From a virus, in IMG/VR virus record IMGVR_UViG_3300032268_000842, positions 1-21,734 of that record: 21,734 nt of DNA. One strand, written 5' to 3'. Numbering within the stretch: position 1 is the stretch's first letter; the number at the start of each line of letters is the position of its first letter. This document shows positions 1 through 6,541 of the stretch, one piece after another. The notes under the pieces are model-generated. The model saw nothing but the letters and a program-made list of their open reading frames with translations, was not told the DNA's origin and did not search any database. The position numbers and the translations under genes are program-made.

Positions 1-19
1 CGTGAAAATGTCACGAACT

Positions 20-57
20 TATTTATAATTTTTTTACGTTTCTTATTTTTAAATAAG
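20..57 (+). promoter_or_regulatory. Upstream region of dnaJ: TATTTATAAT box and short palindrome
   Basis: TATTTATA lies at 20-27, overlapping a TATAAT at 24-29, and a CTTATTT-TT-AAATAAG palindrome lies at 42-57, all ahead of the dnaJ start at 80. The box recurs in gene orientation upstream of several genes here. No good -35 can be checked because the window begins too close. Promoter function is inference. Confidence 0.3.
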
Positions 58-79
58 ACCACAAGATAGTTTACCATAT

Positions 80-1012
80 ATGAAAGATTACTACAAAATT
101 TTAGAAGTTGAAGAGAAAGCTTCCCAACAAGAGATAAAAAAGAGTTATCGTACTCTATCTAAGAAATATCACCCCGATGTAAATCCTGAGGGTGGTGATA
201 AATTTAAAGATATTGCTGAAGCCTACGACACCATAGGTAATGCGGATAAACGTGCTCAATATGACCAAAATAAAAACAACCCATTCGCTGGTGGTAATGG
301 TGGGTCATCTTTTGAGGAAATGTTTAACCAAATGTTTAATCGAGGTGGTGGTACTGCTCAGAGAACTCGAAGAAAGTCAGTTCCGGATAAAATTGTAAAA
401 GTTCAAATCACACCAATAGAGTCATACCAAGGGGTTGAAAAGAAAATACAATATTTAAAAGACACTCAATGTGGAACCTGTAGTGGTACTGGTGGACAAC
501 AACAAACTTGTACAGGATGTAATGGGGCTGGATTCCAAATTAAAACATTTGGTACAGGATTCATGGTTCAACAAATAAGACAAGCGTGCGCGAGTTGTGG
601 GGGTAGAGGTTATACCTTGATTCACAAGTGTCATACTTGTAATGGTAATGGTGCCAAAACAGAAATGAGTAGTGTTAACTTTAAATTACCTAAGGGGGTT
701 GATAGTGGACAGTATTTAAAATTAGAAAATTTGGGCGATTTTAAACACGGAGAAATGGGTGATTTGGTTATTCAAATTGACTTAGTTGAAAAAGATGGTT
801 TTGAAAAAATGAATAATGACTTAATTTATAATTTGTTTCTTGACTTAAATGAAGTTAATTCGGACCGATTAAAAGTACCACATCCTGATGGAGAATTAGC
901 ATTGAGCCAACCAAAAATATTTGATACCTCAAAACCATTAAGGTTGAAAGGTAAAGGATATAATGGTGGGGATATGTATGTTAAACTAAATGTGAGATTT
1001 GAGAGACCTTAA
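80..1012 (+). CDS. dnaJ: DnaJ/Hsp40 co-chaperone (type I, with zinc fingers)
   Basis: J-domain protein that would stimulate ATP hydrolysis by an Hsp70 (DnaK) and deliver substrates to it. The J-domain fills residues 1-65 with the essential HPD at 31-33. A short Gly/Phe-rich linker follows (about 68-91), then four CxxCxGxG-type zinc-binding repeats with Cys pairs at 131/134, 144/147, 170/173 and 184/187, then the substrate-binding beta domains. At 310 residues it is shorter than typical bacterial DnaJ (about 370-380), mainly through a reduced G/F linker and a missing C-terminal tail. No dnaK is in the window, so it probably works with the host chaperone, for example in DNA replication or virion assembly. 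It ends tail to tail with the next gene, the two stop codons sharing TTAA. No Shine-Dalgarno precedes the ATG. The family call is firm; the role in infection is inferred. Confidence 0.93.
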   Translation: MKDYYKILEVEEKASQQEIKKSYRTLSKKYHPDVNPEGGDKFKDIAEAYDTIGNADKRAQYDQNKNNPFAGGNGGSSFEEMFNQMFNRGGGTAQRTRRKSVPDKIVKVQITPIESYQGVEKKIQYLKDTQCGTCSGTGGQQQTCTGCNGAGFQIKTFGTGFMVQQIRQACASCGGRGYTLIHKCHTCNGNGAKTEMSSVNFKLPKGVDSGQYLKLENLGDFKHGEMGDLVIQIDLVEKDGFEKMNNDLIYNLFLDLNEVNSDRLKVPHPDGELALSQPKIFDTSKPLRLKGKGYNGGDMYVKLNVRFERP

Positions 1013-1197
1013 TTAAAAAGGTTTATAATCTTATTGATAATAACAATTGTTCCATAGATTGATGCGAAAAGAACATAGGTTCCAATAAAAATGCCTGCAA
1101 ATTGTTTTTTTGATGGTCCTTTTGTTTGTTGACATTTCTTACATCCACCTGTGTTAATGTCATTTTGTTCTATAATGTGTCCTTCAACTGATTCCAT
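1009..1197 (-). CDS. Small Cys-pair, single-membrane-span protein, function unknown
   Basis: A 62-residue protein I do not recognise. The soluble N-terminal part carries GGCKKCQ (Cys19 and Cys22), which could bind a metal or form a disulfide. Residues about 34-57 are hydrophobic and look like one transmembrane helix, so it probably sits in the cytoplasmic membrane with the Cys pair outside the bilayer. It is antisense to its neighbours: it overlaps the end of dnaJ by 4 bases and is divergent from the methylase gene at 1294. A TATTTATT box lies 18 bases upstream on the minus strand. A second small Cys protein, also minus strand, lies at 14764-14925. A phage lysis-accessory or host-takeover membrane protein is possible, but nothing here shows it. 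Confidence 0.6.
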   Translation of the reverse strand: MESVEGHIIEQNDINTGGCKKCQQTKGPSKKQFAGIFIGTYVLFASIYGTIVIINKIINLFN

Positions 1198-1248
1198 GTT
1201 TCTAATATTTTATTTAATAAATATAGATAAAAATAATCACGAGTAAAT

Positions 1249-1276
1249 TTGCCTTTTCAAATTTTTTTCGTATAAT
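1249..1276 (+). promoter_or_regulatory. Sigma70-like promoter for the Dam methylase gene
   Basis: TTGCCT (1249-1254) is followed by a 16-base spacer and TATAAT (1271-1276), 17 bases before the ATG at 1294. The -10 is perfect and the -35 matches 4 of 6. The site is in the divergent gap, as expected for a gene starting a transcription unit. It was found by eye and is untested. Confidence 0.5.
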
Positions 1277-1293
1277 TAATAAAAAACTAATTT

Positions 1294-2136
1294 ATGGCTT
1301 TATCGTACATCGGAGGAAAATCTAAAATAGGGAAATGGATTGTACCATTCTACCCTGAAAACATGGAAACATATGTCGAACCATTCGGGGGAATGTTTTG
1401 GTGTTTCTTTAATATGGATTTAACTCAATATCCAAATTTAAAAGAAGTTGTGTATAATGACTTCAACCCACTTAACTATAATTTGTTCCAATGTATTCAA
1501 AATCCTGAATTATTATTGGAAGAAATTAATAATATCTCTTGTCAACAAAAGGGGGAATCCCCAACACCGGATATCTACAAAGAACAATTCATCAGGTTCC
1601 AAGCTGAAATATTTGAAACTAATTTCAGCGTACAACCTTACGATTATGTTACTGCTGCAAAATACGCGTATGTATTAACACAAGTTTTCAGTGGTTCAAA
1701 ACCTGAGACAAGTTCATTTATTGACCTTAAAGGGAATTACAAATCAAAATATTTGACGTTTAGAGATAAGTTATCAAATCCTAAATGGGTAGAACATTTT
1801 GTTAGGATTACTAAAGTTGAAAATATGGATTTTGAGGATTTAATTAGTAAATATGACTCACCAACAACATATATTTACTTAGACCCTCCGTATTGGAAAA
1901 CTGAAAACTATTACTCTAATCATGACTTTGATAGTGGTGACCACGAAAGGTTGGCGGATTGTATTAAAGCATCTCAATCAAAATGGTCTTTATCTTATTA
2001 TGATTTTCCTAAATTACATACGTGGTTTCCTCAAAATGTTTATAGATGGGAAGAAAAAGAATTTGCTAAAGCGGCTGCGGCTAAAAAAGGTGTAAAACAA
2101 AATTTATCAAAAGAGCTGCTTATATTAAATTATTGA
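1294..2136 (+). CDS. DNA adenine-N6 methyltransferase, D12/Dam class
   Basis: Transfers a methyl group from S-adenosylmethionine to adenine in a specific DNA sequence. The D12-class signature is clear and in the right order: YIGGKSKIG at residues 5-13, VEPFGG (SAM-binding motif I) at 28-33, NDFNP at 55-59, and the catalytic DPPY (motif IV) at 197-200, with a target-recognition region between. The length of 280 residues is normal for Dam. No restriction endonuclease lies beside it, so it is an orphan enzyme that may protect phage DNA from host restriction or mark it for replication or packaging. The recognition site cannot be read from sequence. It has its own promoter-like region and no Shine-Dalgarno. 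A second methyltransferase of a different class is at 21124. Confidence 0.9.
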   Translation: MALSYIGGKSKIGKWIVPFYPENMETYVEPFGGMFWCFFNMDLTQYPNLKEVVYNDFNPLNYNLFQCIQNPELLLEEINNISCQQKGESPTPDIYKEQFIRFQAEIFETNFSVQPYDYVTAAKYAYVLTQVFSGSKPETSSFIDLKGNYKSKYLTFRDKLSNPKWVEHFVRITKVENMDFEDLISKYDSPTTYIYLDPPYWKTENYYSNHDFDSGDHERLADCIKASQSKWSLSYYDFPKLHTWFPQNVYRWEEKEFAKAAAAKKGVKQNLSKELLILNY

Positions 2137-2162
2137 TTATATTTGCATTCGATATATTTATA
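2133..2162 (+). promoter_or_regulatory. Putative promoter: TTGATT / TATTTATA
   Basis: TTGATT (2133-2138) precedes TATTTA(TAAT) at 2155-2164 by 16 bases, ending 14-16 bases before the ATG at 2179. The layout copies the one ahead of the fibre operon (7367-7396). A TATATTTG at 2138-2145 also fits the Bacteroidota -7 pattern TAnnTTTG. Which is used is unknown. Confidence 0.35.
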
Positions 2163-2178
2163 ATTAAAATAGTTTAAG

Positions 2179-3498
2179 ATGAAATTTACACCATTATTGA
2201 AATCCATTATATTGGAACAGTCAAGATTTGAAGTTTTATATGATGCGTTGACACAACCATCAGTAGACAAACAAGGTAAAAAACAAAAACCAAGACTTAC
2301 CAAACAAGAATTGAATGCTTTAGTTCAAGCGGACCCAACAACTCGTTTGAATGATGTTGATTTGGAAAATATGTCTAAAGATGACTATAAGAAACTTAAA
2401 GCCGGTAAATATGTACAATGGCTTATCAAACAATATTTAACCCTTAAAACTGAAAGACAACCTGGGGAAAATGGGTATGACCGAGAATTAGCAAATGTAA
2501 AGGCGACCTTTATGGAAGACCTTTATAAAGTTACTGATGACTTAAAGAAATTTGAGAGATTCAAAAGTAAAATCAAAGGTGAAAAAGATATCAATAAATT
2601 AACTGCTGACCAATTATATGATGCGGTTAAAGACTTTGACCTTACATTAGCGACAACAACTAAATCTGAAAGAAAATCTGCTGAGGTTCATCCTGGTTCT
2701 AAAATGGTTTATGATGGTCCTAATTGGAGAGTTATTGAGATTGAAGATAAAGGACCTGTTGGTAAAGAGGCAGCTTGTTTCTATGGTGGTAATAATCAAG
2801 AGACAAGATGGTGTACATCAACTCCGGGAACTGACCAATGGTTTAACAGATACATTAAAGATGGGCCATTATATGTTTTATTTAATCCAAATGATACAGA
2901 TGTTTCACCGACAACCGGATTACCTAAAAATAGATATCAATTCCATTTCCCATCGAATCAATTCATGGATAAGGATGACCGTCAACAAGATTTAGTTCAA
3001 TTACTTACTGGACCGATGAAAGAATTAAAAGACTTTTTTAAACCTGAGTTTGCTAAAGGACTTACAGTTGGTGGAGAGAAATTAGTTATTGATAGTTTTA
3101 CTCATGGTGCTGTTGGTAAATTTATTGCACTTTATGGGTTAGATGATTTGATTGGTAACTTACCTCCAACACTTAAAGAGTTCCAAATCCAAAATAAGGA
3201 TAATAAGAGTGATATCATTATTAACATTCCTGAAGAAATTGGAAGATTCAAGGACTTGAATATGATTATGTTAGACAACTGCGTTGCTAGTATTCCGGAT
3301 TCAGTTTGTGGGTTACAAAAACTTAAATTCTTGGCATTGATTAATAATCAAAAATTAACTTCAATTCCGGAATGTGTTTCTAATTTACCGTCTTTATTAT
3401 TCCTTAATTTAAAAGGAAGTCCAAATGTTGAGGTACCAAATGCAATTAAAGAAAAAGGTACTGACATGGGTGGAGGTATGTGGGACCTACAAGATTAA
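2179..3498 (+). CDS. WCT-module protein with C-terminal leucine-rich repeats, possibly capsid-packaged
   Basis: A 439-residue protein in three parts. Residues 1-13 end in I-L-E and resemble the capsid-targeting peptide of T4 internal head proteins, which the head protease cuts after (I/L)-x-E. Residues about 76-245 form a module shared with the protein at 15623: KYVQW (77-81), LYD near 146, VYDG at 177-180, then YGGNNQETRWCT at 202-213 and FNRYIKDGPLY at 222-232. Residues about 345-420 are roughly three leucine-rich repeats (SIPDSV..L..L, SIPECV..LPSL), usually a protein-binding surface. The module has an invariant Trp-Cys-Thr that might be catalytic, but no known enzyme is matched. The N-terminal peptide and the binding repeats suggest a packaged, injected effector; this is inference. 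An unexplored structural role is equally possible. Confidence 0.6.
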   Translation: MKFTPLLKSIILEQSRFEVLYDALTQPSVDKQGKKQKPRLTKQELNALVQADPTTRLNDVDLENMSKDDYKKLKAGKYVQWLIKQYLTLKTERQPGENGYDRELANVKATFMEDLYKVTDDLKKFERFKSKIKGEKDINKLTADQLYDAVKDFDLTLATTTKSERKSAEVHPGSKMVYDGPNWRVIEIEDKGPVGKEAACFYGGNNQETRWCTSTPGTDQWFNRYIKDGPLYVLFNPNDTDVSPTTGLPKNRYQFHFPSNQFMDKDDRQQDLVQLLTGPMKELKDFFKPEFAKGLTVGGEKLVIDSFTHGAVGKFIALYGLDDLIGNLPPTLKEFQIQNKDNKSDIIINIPEEIGRFKDLNMIMLDNCVASIPDSVCGLQKLKFLALINNQKLTSIPECVSNLPSLLFLNLKGSPNVEVPNAIKEKGTDMGGGMWDLQD

Positions 3499-3519
3499 TA
3501 ATAATTAAAGATATATTGT

Positions 3520-3867
3520 ATGAATGTTGATGTTGAAGTTTATTTAAGTGGAATCATCAAATTTTTCAGAGAGAACCCTAAGGATTTACTTAGTTTGGTT
3601 CCGAAAGATAAAGAAGAAGATTTTTACTCAATGATTAGGAAGTATTCGTTTACGAATCATGAGAATGGGGATGATTATGTTTTAACTAGAAATCAAATAC
3701 TTGAAATTTGTGTTCAGTTAAACGAGAAAAAAAGAATGGAAGGTTCAACTAAGATTATTGAAATTAATGAACTTGATATGTTAAAGAAGAAACTTGATAT
3801 TGCACTTGAAAGTGAAGAATATGAAGAGGCTGCTAAACTCAGAGATAAGATAAAAGAAATTTCTTAA
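3520..3867 (+). CDS. Small protein with C-terminal UVR-like motif
   Basis: 115 residues. The C-terminal stretch, about residues 86-115, reads LKKKLDIALESEEYEEAAKL followed by RDKIKEI, a good match to the UVR motif of UvrB, UvrC and McsA, a helical hairpin used for protein-protein contact. The N-terminal 80 residues are not recognised. A role in DNA repair cannot be claimed from the motif alone; it could recruit host UvrB/UvrC-like or Clp-associated partners. It starts 21 bases after the WCT-LRR gene without a clear promoter, so it is probably cotranscribed. A strong hairpin terminator follows directly. Confidence 0.6.
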   Translation: MNVDVEVYLSGIIKFFRENPKDLLSLVPKDKEEDFYSMIRKYSFTNHENGDDYVLTRNQILEICVQLNEKKRMEGSTKIIEINELDMLKKKLDIALESEEYEEAAKLRDKIKEIS

Positions 3868-3875
3868 AATAGATA

Positions 3876-3908
3876 AAAAAAAGGAGGACAAATTAGTTCT
3901 CCTTTTTT
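3876..3908 (+). terminator. Rho-independent terminator after the UVR-motif gene
   Basis: AGGAGGAC (3882-3889) pairs with GTTCTCCT (3896-3903) with one G-T wobble and a 6-base loop. The stem is extended by A-run/T-run pairing, and the T-rich tail continues past 3910. It lies just after the stop at 3867 and before the promoter-like box of the next gene, so it marks a transcription-unit boundary. Confidence 0.85.
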
Positions 3909-3917
3909 ATTTTTTAT

Positions 3918-3925
3918 TATCTTTG
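3918..3925 (+). promoter_or_regulatory. Bacteroidota-type -7 box (TATCTTTG), predicted near-leaderless
   Basis: TATCTTTG fits the Bacteroidota -7 consensus TAnnTTTG and ends 5 bases before the ATG at 3931. Transcription would start on or next to the start codon. A convincing -33 element is not visible; TTAG near 3893 is a poor match. It follows the terminator at 3876-3908, where a promoter is expected. Confidence 0.45.
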
Positions 3926-3930
3926 CTCTT

Positions 3931-5607
3931 ATGAGAGAAGAAATAATAAAAATACAATGTGAAGAGTATCATACTGTAAAGTATAAAGACTCTAGCCCTA
4001 TCGATTATAGAGGACCGATTGGAACTCAAGGAGAAAAAGGTTGGTGGGATGACGATACCGTTAAAGTTGAGGATATTTCAAAAAAACACGGCAGTCGTCC
4101 TTTATTTATTGTTGATACAATTCATAGTAAAAATGAAGAAGTCTTTGTTGAGAATTATGGTAATCCGTTGTCTCAAGTTAAGAAAGATTATGTGATGGCG
4201 GTTGTTGAAAAAGATGGTGACAAGATTTCTTTAAAGATGTTTACCGGAATGAAAATGAGAACCAAAGGTGTTAAGTACTTTAGGGTTAAGAAAAATGTTG
4301 ATTACATAACGGTAAATTTAAAAACCGGAGATGTTTACACTGGATATCTACACAACTTTCAAAAGAAAAGAAAGGCGACAAAGCAAATTAGACGAAATTG
4401 TTTTATTGGTGACCCATTAACTTTAATAAAAAATAAACTTAGGAATAATTTACAACTTTTTGGTACGACAATAAATGACAAATCTGTTTCTACTGTTGTT
4501 AATGAAGTGGTGAATAAATTTATAGAATTAATTGACCAAGGGCGTTATGAAGGGTTAAGTGTTGATGATAGGTTATTTAAATTTTATTTAGATAAAAGAG
4601 GTGTCAAATATCCAAACAATTTTGGTACATACAAACAACATTTGATTGGACCTTCAATTAGAAAAAAACTTAAGAAGAATGGTAGTCGATTAGTGGATGC
4701 TTTCATGGATGAGAAAAACTTAAGTGGGGCGCTATTAAAAAAATCATTACATGAGTGTGAACGAATTAATCTTGATGTGTATTGTTACGCCAAAAAAGTT
4801 TTTGGTATTGATAAATTAAATCAGGATAAAGGAACGGTATTAGGGTTATTGGAATCGATAAACCACGTCAATTCTCCACAAAATGCGGATTCATTAATTG
4901 AGTTGATTAGTCCTTCTGAACTTGATAGATATTATCAAACATTTAAAGAGGTCTTTATTTATGGTAATATTGATACCTATACTTTAAGTGACCATGTTAG
5001 AATGTATTGTGAATTACGTGGATTTGGTGTGGATGTTAAATGGATGGCAGATGGGTCAAATAAAGAAGGGTTTCATCAAGAACACCTTGATTGGACCGAT
5101 AAATTAACTCATTATCGTGACGGTAGTTATACAAGAATTTATCCAGATGTGCTTCATCAACTTTTATCTAAAGATATTAATGGGATAAAACCTGTGTTGT
5201 TGACAACGTCTAAAGATTATAATGAAGAAAGTTCAACTCAATCAAATTGTGTTAAATCTTATGTCTCAAGACCTACATCAATTATTGTTTCATTACGAAA
5301 TGACGAAAATGAAAGAGCAACAATAGAATACCAACTTAGAAAAATTGATGAGGAGGTTATTATTAATAGAGTTCAATCATTAGGTAAACGTAATCAACCA
5401 TTAAGCAGTGATTGGGGAGGAGTATTGTTGAGTTTAGATAAAATAATGTTATCTTATATCAAAGATAAAAATTTTGATGTTGTCAAAGTAATTAAGGAAA
5501 ACAAGATGGGTATGAGATTTGAATCTAATAGTGTGTGGGGTGACTATAACTCATTAGTTTGGGAAGATAAAAGAATTAATCAAGGTTTCATAGGTCTATT
5601 TTATTAA
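3931..5607 (+). CDS. PcfJ-like protein
   Basis: A 558-residue protein whose C-terminal third fits the PcfJ family, named after a conjugative-plasmid protein of unknown biochemical function and common in phages. The matching pieces are IYPDVLHQ (403-410), SNCVKSYVSRPTSIIVSLR (438-456; family pattern HCVG.Y....I..R), RATIEYQ (462-468; TIE) and RVQSLGKRNQP (480-490; Q..G..N). The first 150 residues are a separate beta-rich region, not recognised, and the middle is helical. A GPIGTQGEKG near residue 28 looks collagen-like but is isolated. The gene sits between a terminator and an overlapping run of genes ending in thioredoxin and glutaredoxin. The Cys in NCV followed by two beta strands recalls the WCT modules of its neighbours; that link is speculative. 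Confidence 0.6.
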   Translation: MREEIIKIQCEEYHTVKYKDSSPIDYRGPIGTQGEKGWWDDDTVKVEDISKKHGSRPLFIVDTIHSKNEEVFVENYGNPLSQVKKDYVMAVVEKDGDKISLKMFTGMKMRTKGVKYFRVKKNVDYITVNLKTGDVYTGYLHNFQKKRKATKQIRRNCFIGDPLTLIKNKLRNNLQLFGTTINDKSVSTVVNEVVNKFIELIDQGRYEGLSVDDRLFKFYLDKRGVKYPNNFGTYKQHLIGPSIRKKLKKNGSRLVDAFMDEKNLSGALLKKSLHECERINLDVYCYAKKVFGIDKLNQDKGTVLGLLESINHVNSPQNADSLIELISPSELDRYYQTFKEVFIYGNIDTYTLSDHVRMYCELRGFGVDVKWMADGSNKEGFHQEHLDWTDKLTHYRDGSYTRIYPDVLHQLLSKDINGIKPVLLTTSKDYNEESSTQSNCVKSYVSRPTSIIVSLRNDENERATIEYQLRKIDEEVIINRVQSLGKRNQPLSSDWGGVLLSLDKIMLSYIKDKNFDVVKVIKENKMGMRFESNSVWGDYNSLVWEDKRINQGFIGLFY

Positions 5608-5608
5608 T

Positions 5609-5944
5609 ATGGAAAAACCAAATTACATCGAAAATATTGAAAAAGATAATAATCTTTATTTTTCTGTTATGGACTTGCCTAACGCGACTCAGGAGTTTTT
5701 AAAATTTACTTCAGATAAATTTATATTGATTCATAGTATTGCCGAAATGAGTCAAGATTTAAAAATAACTTTTAAGGAACAAATTTACTTAACAAAACAA
5801 GAATTTTATTTATATTTATTAATAACCGATAATGATATCCAAGTAAGAGTTTATTACCAACAAAAACAATTAGACGAACTTAGACTTATTATTGGGCAAA
5901 TTTTAAAACAAACAAATTTATGGAAATTACAACAGAAGAATTAA
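5609..5944 (+). CDS. Hypothetical protein
   Basis: A 111-residue protein not recognised. It alternates charged and aromatic/hydrophobic residues, rich in Leu, Ile, Gln and Tyr, with no membrane segment, Cys cluster or nucleotide-binding motif. It starts one base after the stop of the PcfJ-like gene (TAATATGG) and overlaps thioredoxin by 25 bases, so it is almost surely translated in the same operon. The long overlap supports the gene being real, since both frames stay open, and suggests translational coupling to thioredoxin. Confidence 0.6.
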   Translation: MEKPNYIENIEKDNNLYFSVMDLPNATQEFLKFTSDKFILIHSIAEMSQDLKITFKEQIYLTKQEFYLYLLITDNDIQVRVYYQQKQLDELRLIIGQILKQTNLWKLQQKN

Positions 5945-6240
5945 AACAAAAAATTGAGAATGGTGAGAAATTAGTAGTTGATTTTTGGGCTCCGTGGTGT
6001 GGACCATGTAAAATTATGAAACCTATCTTTGAGAAAGTATCTCAAGAGTATAGAGATGGTAACTCAGATGTTCAACTATACACATTAAATGTTGAGGAGA
6101 ATAAAGAGTTCGCTGCTGAGTTGGGGATTCGTGCGATTCCAACGGTTAAGACATTTGTGGGTGGAGAACAAAAATTCTCAAGTCCGGGTGTATTAAGGGA
6201 GGATAGAATAAAAGAGTTAGCGACAGAATTATTAAATTAA
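5920..6240 (+). CDS. trxA: Thioredoxin
   Basis: A cytoplasmic disulfide reductase of 106 residues, the standard length. It has DFWAPWCGPCK with the redox pair Cys27/Cys30 in the classic WCGPC (26-30), and the cis-proline in AIPT (Pro74). It lacks a signal peptide. It would reduce ribonucleotide reductase and other thiol enzymes, taking electrons from a host thioredoxin reductase; neither enzyme is in the window. It overlaps the upstream gene by 25 bases and glutaredoxin follows after one base, making a redox pair under one control. In T7 thioredoxin is a DNA polymerase processivity factor, but nothing here shows that role. Confidence 0.95.
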   Translation: MEITTEELKQKIENGEKLVVDFWAPWCGPCKIMKPIFEKVSQEYRDGNSDVQLYTLNVEENKEFAAELGIRAIPTVKTFVGGEQKFSSPGVLREDRIKELATELLN

Positions 6241-6241
6241 T

Positions 6242-6541
6242 ATGAAAGATTTAAACGTTATAGTTTACACAATGAAGGGATGTCCCTTTTGTGTAGACTT
6301 TAAAGAACTCCTTACCAATGAAGGGATTGAGTTTTTTGATAGGGATATTGATGAATATAGAGATGAGTATGATACTTTTACTCAGATAACCGAAAACGAT
6401 ATGATACCAGCGTTGTTGATTATTGAAGGTAATGATGCCAAATATGAATCATTTCTGTATGCTCCCGAAAGGAACTATAACGAACTAACTGAGGCGGTAG
6501 ATATTATCAACCAACACAGAAAAAAAATTGGTATTATCTAA
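6242..6541 (+). CDS. Glutaredoxin-like protein
   Basis: 99 residues with VYTMKGCPFC at 8-17; the dithiol CPFC (Cys14, Cys17) is close to the CPYC of classical glutaredoxins, and a cis-proline lies in MIPALLI. Phage glutaredoxins of this type commonly serve ribonucleotide reductase. Start ATG 6242 is one base after the thioredoxin stop, so the two are translated together. The C-terminal 30 residues extend beyond the core fold. The stop overlaps the stop of the convergent gene at 6538. The fold is firm; the physiological reductant and substrate are unknown. Confidence 0.88.
   Translation: MKDLNVIVYTMKGCPFCVDFKELLTNEGIEFFDRDIDEYRDEYDTFTQITENDMIPALLIIEGNDAKYESFLYAPERNYNELTEAVDIINQHRKKIGII

Noticed and set aside
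1244-1251. TAAATTTG as a Bacteroidota -7 box for the methylase gene
   Set aside because: It lies 42 bases from the ATG and overlaps the -35 of a better-spaced TTGCCT-N16-TATAAT; kept only as a lesser alternative.
4000-4045. GPIGTQGEKG in the PcfJ-like protein as a collagen segment
   Set aside because: Only three triplets, isolated and in an otherwise unrelated domain.
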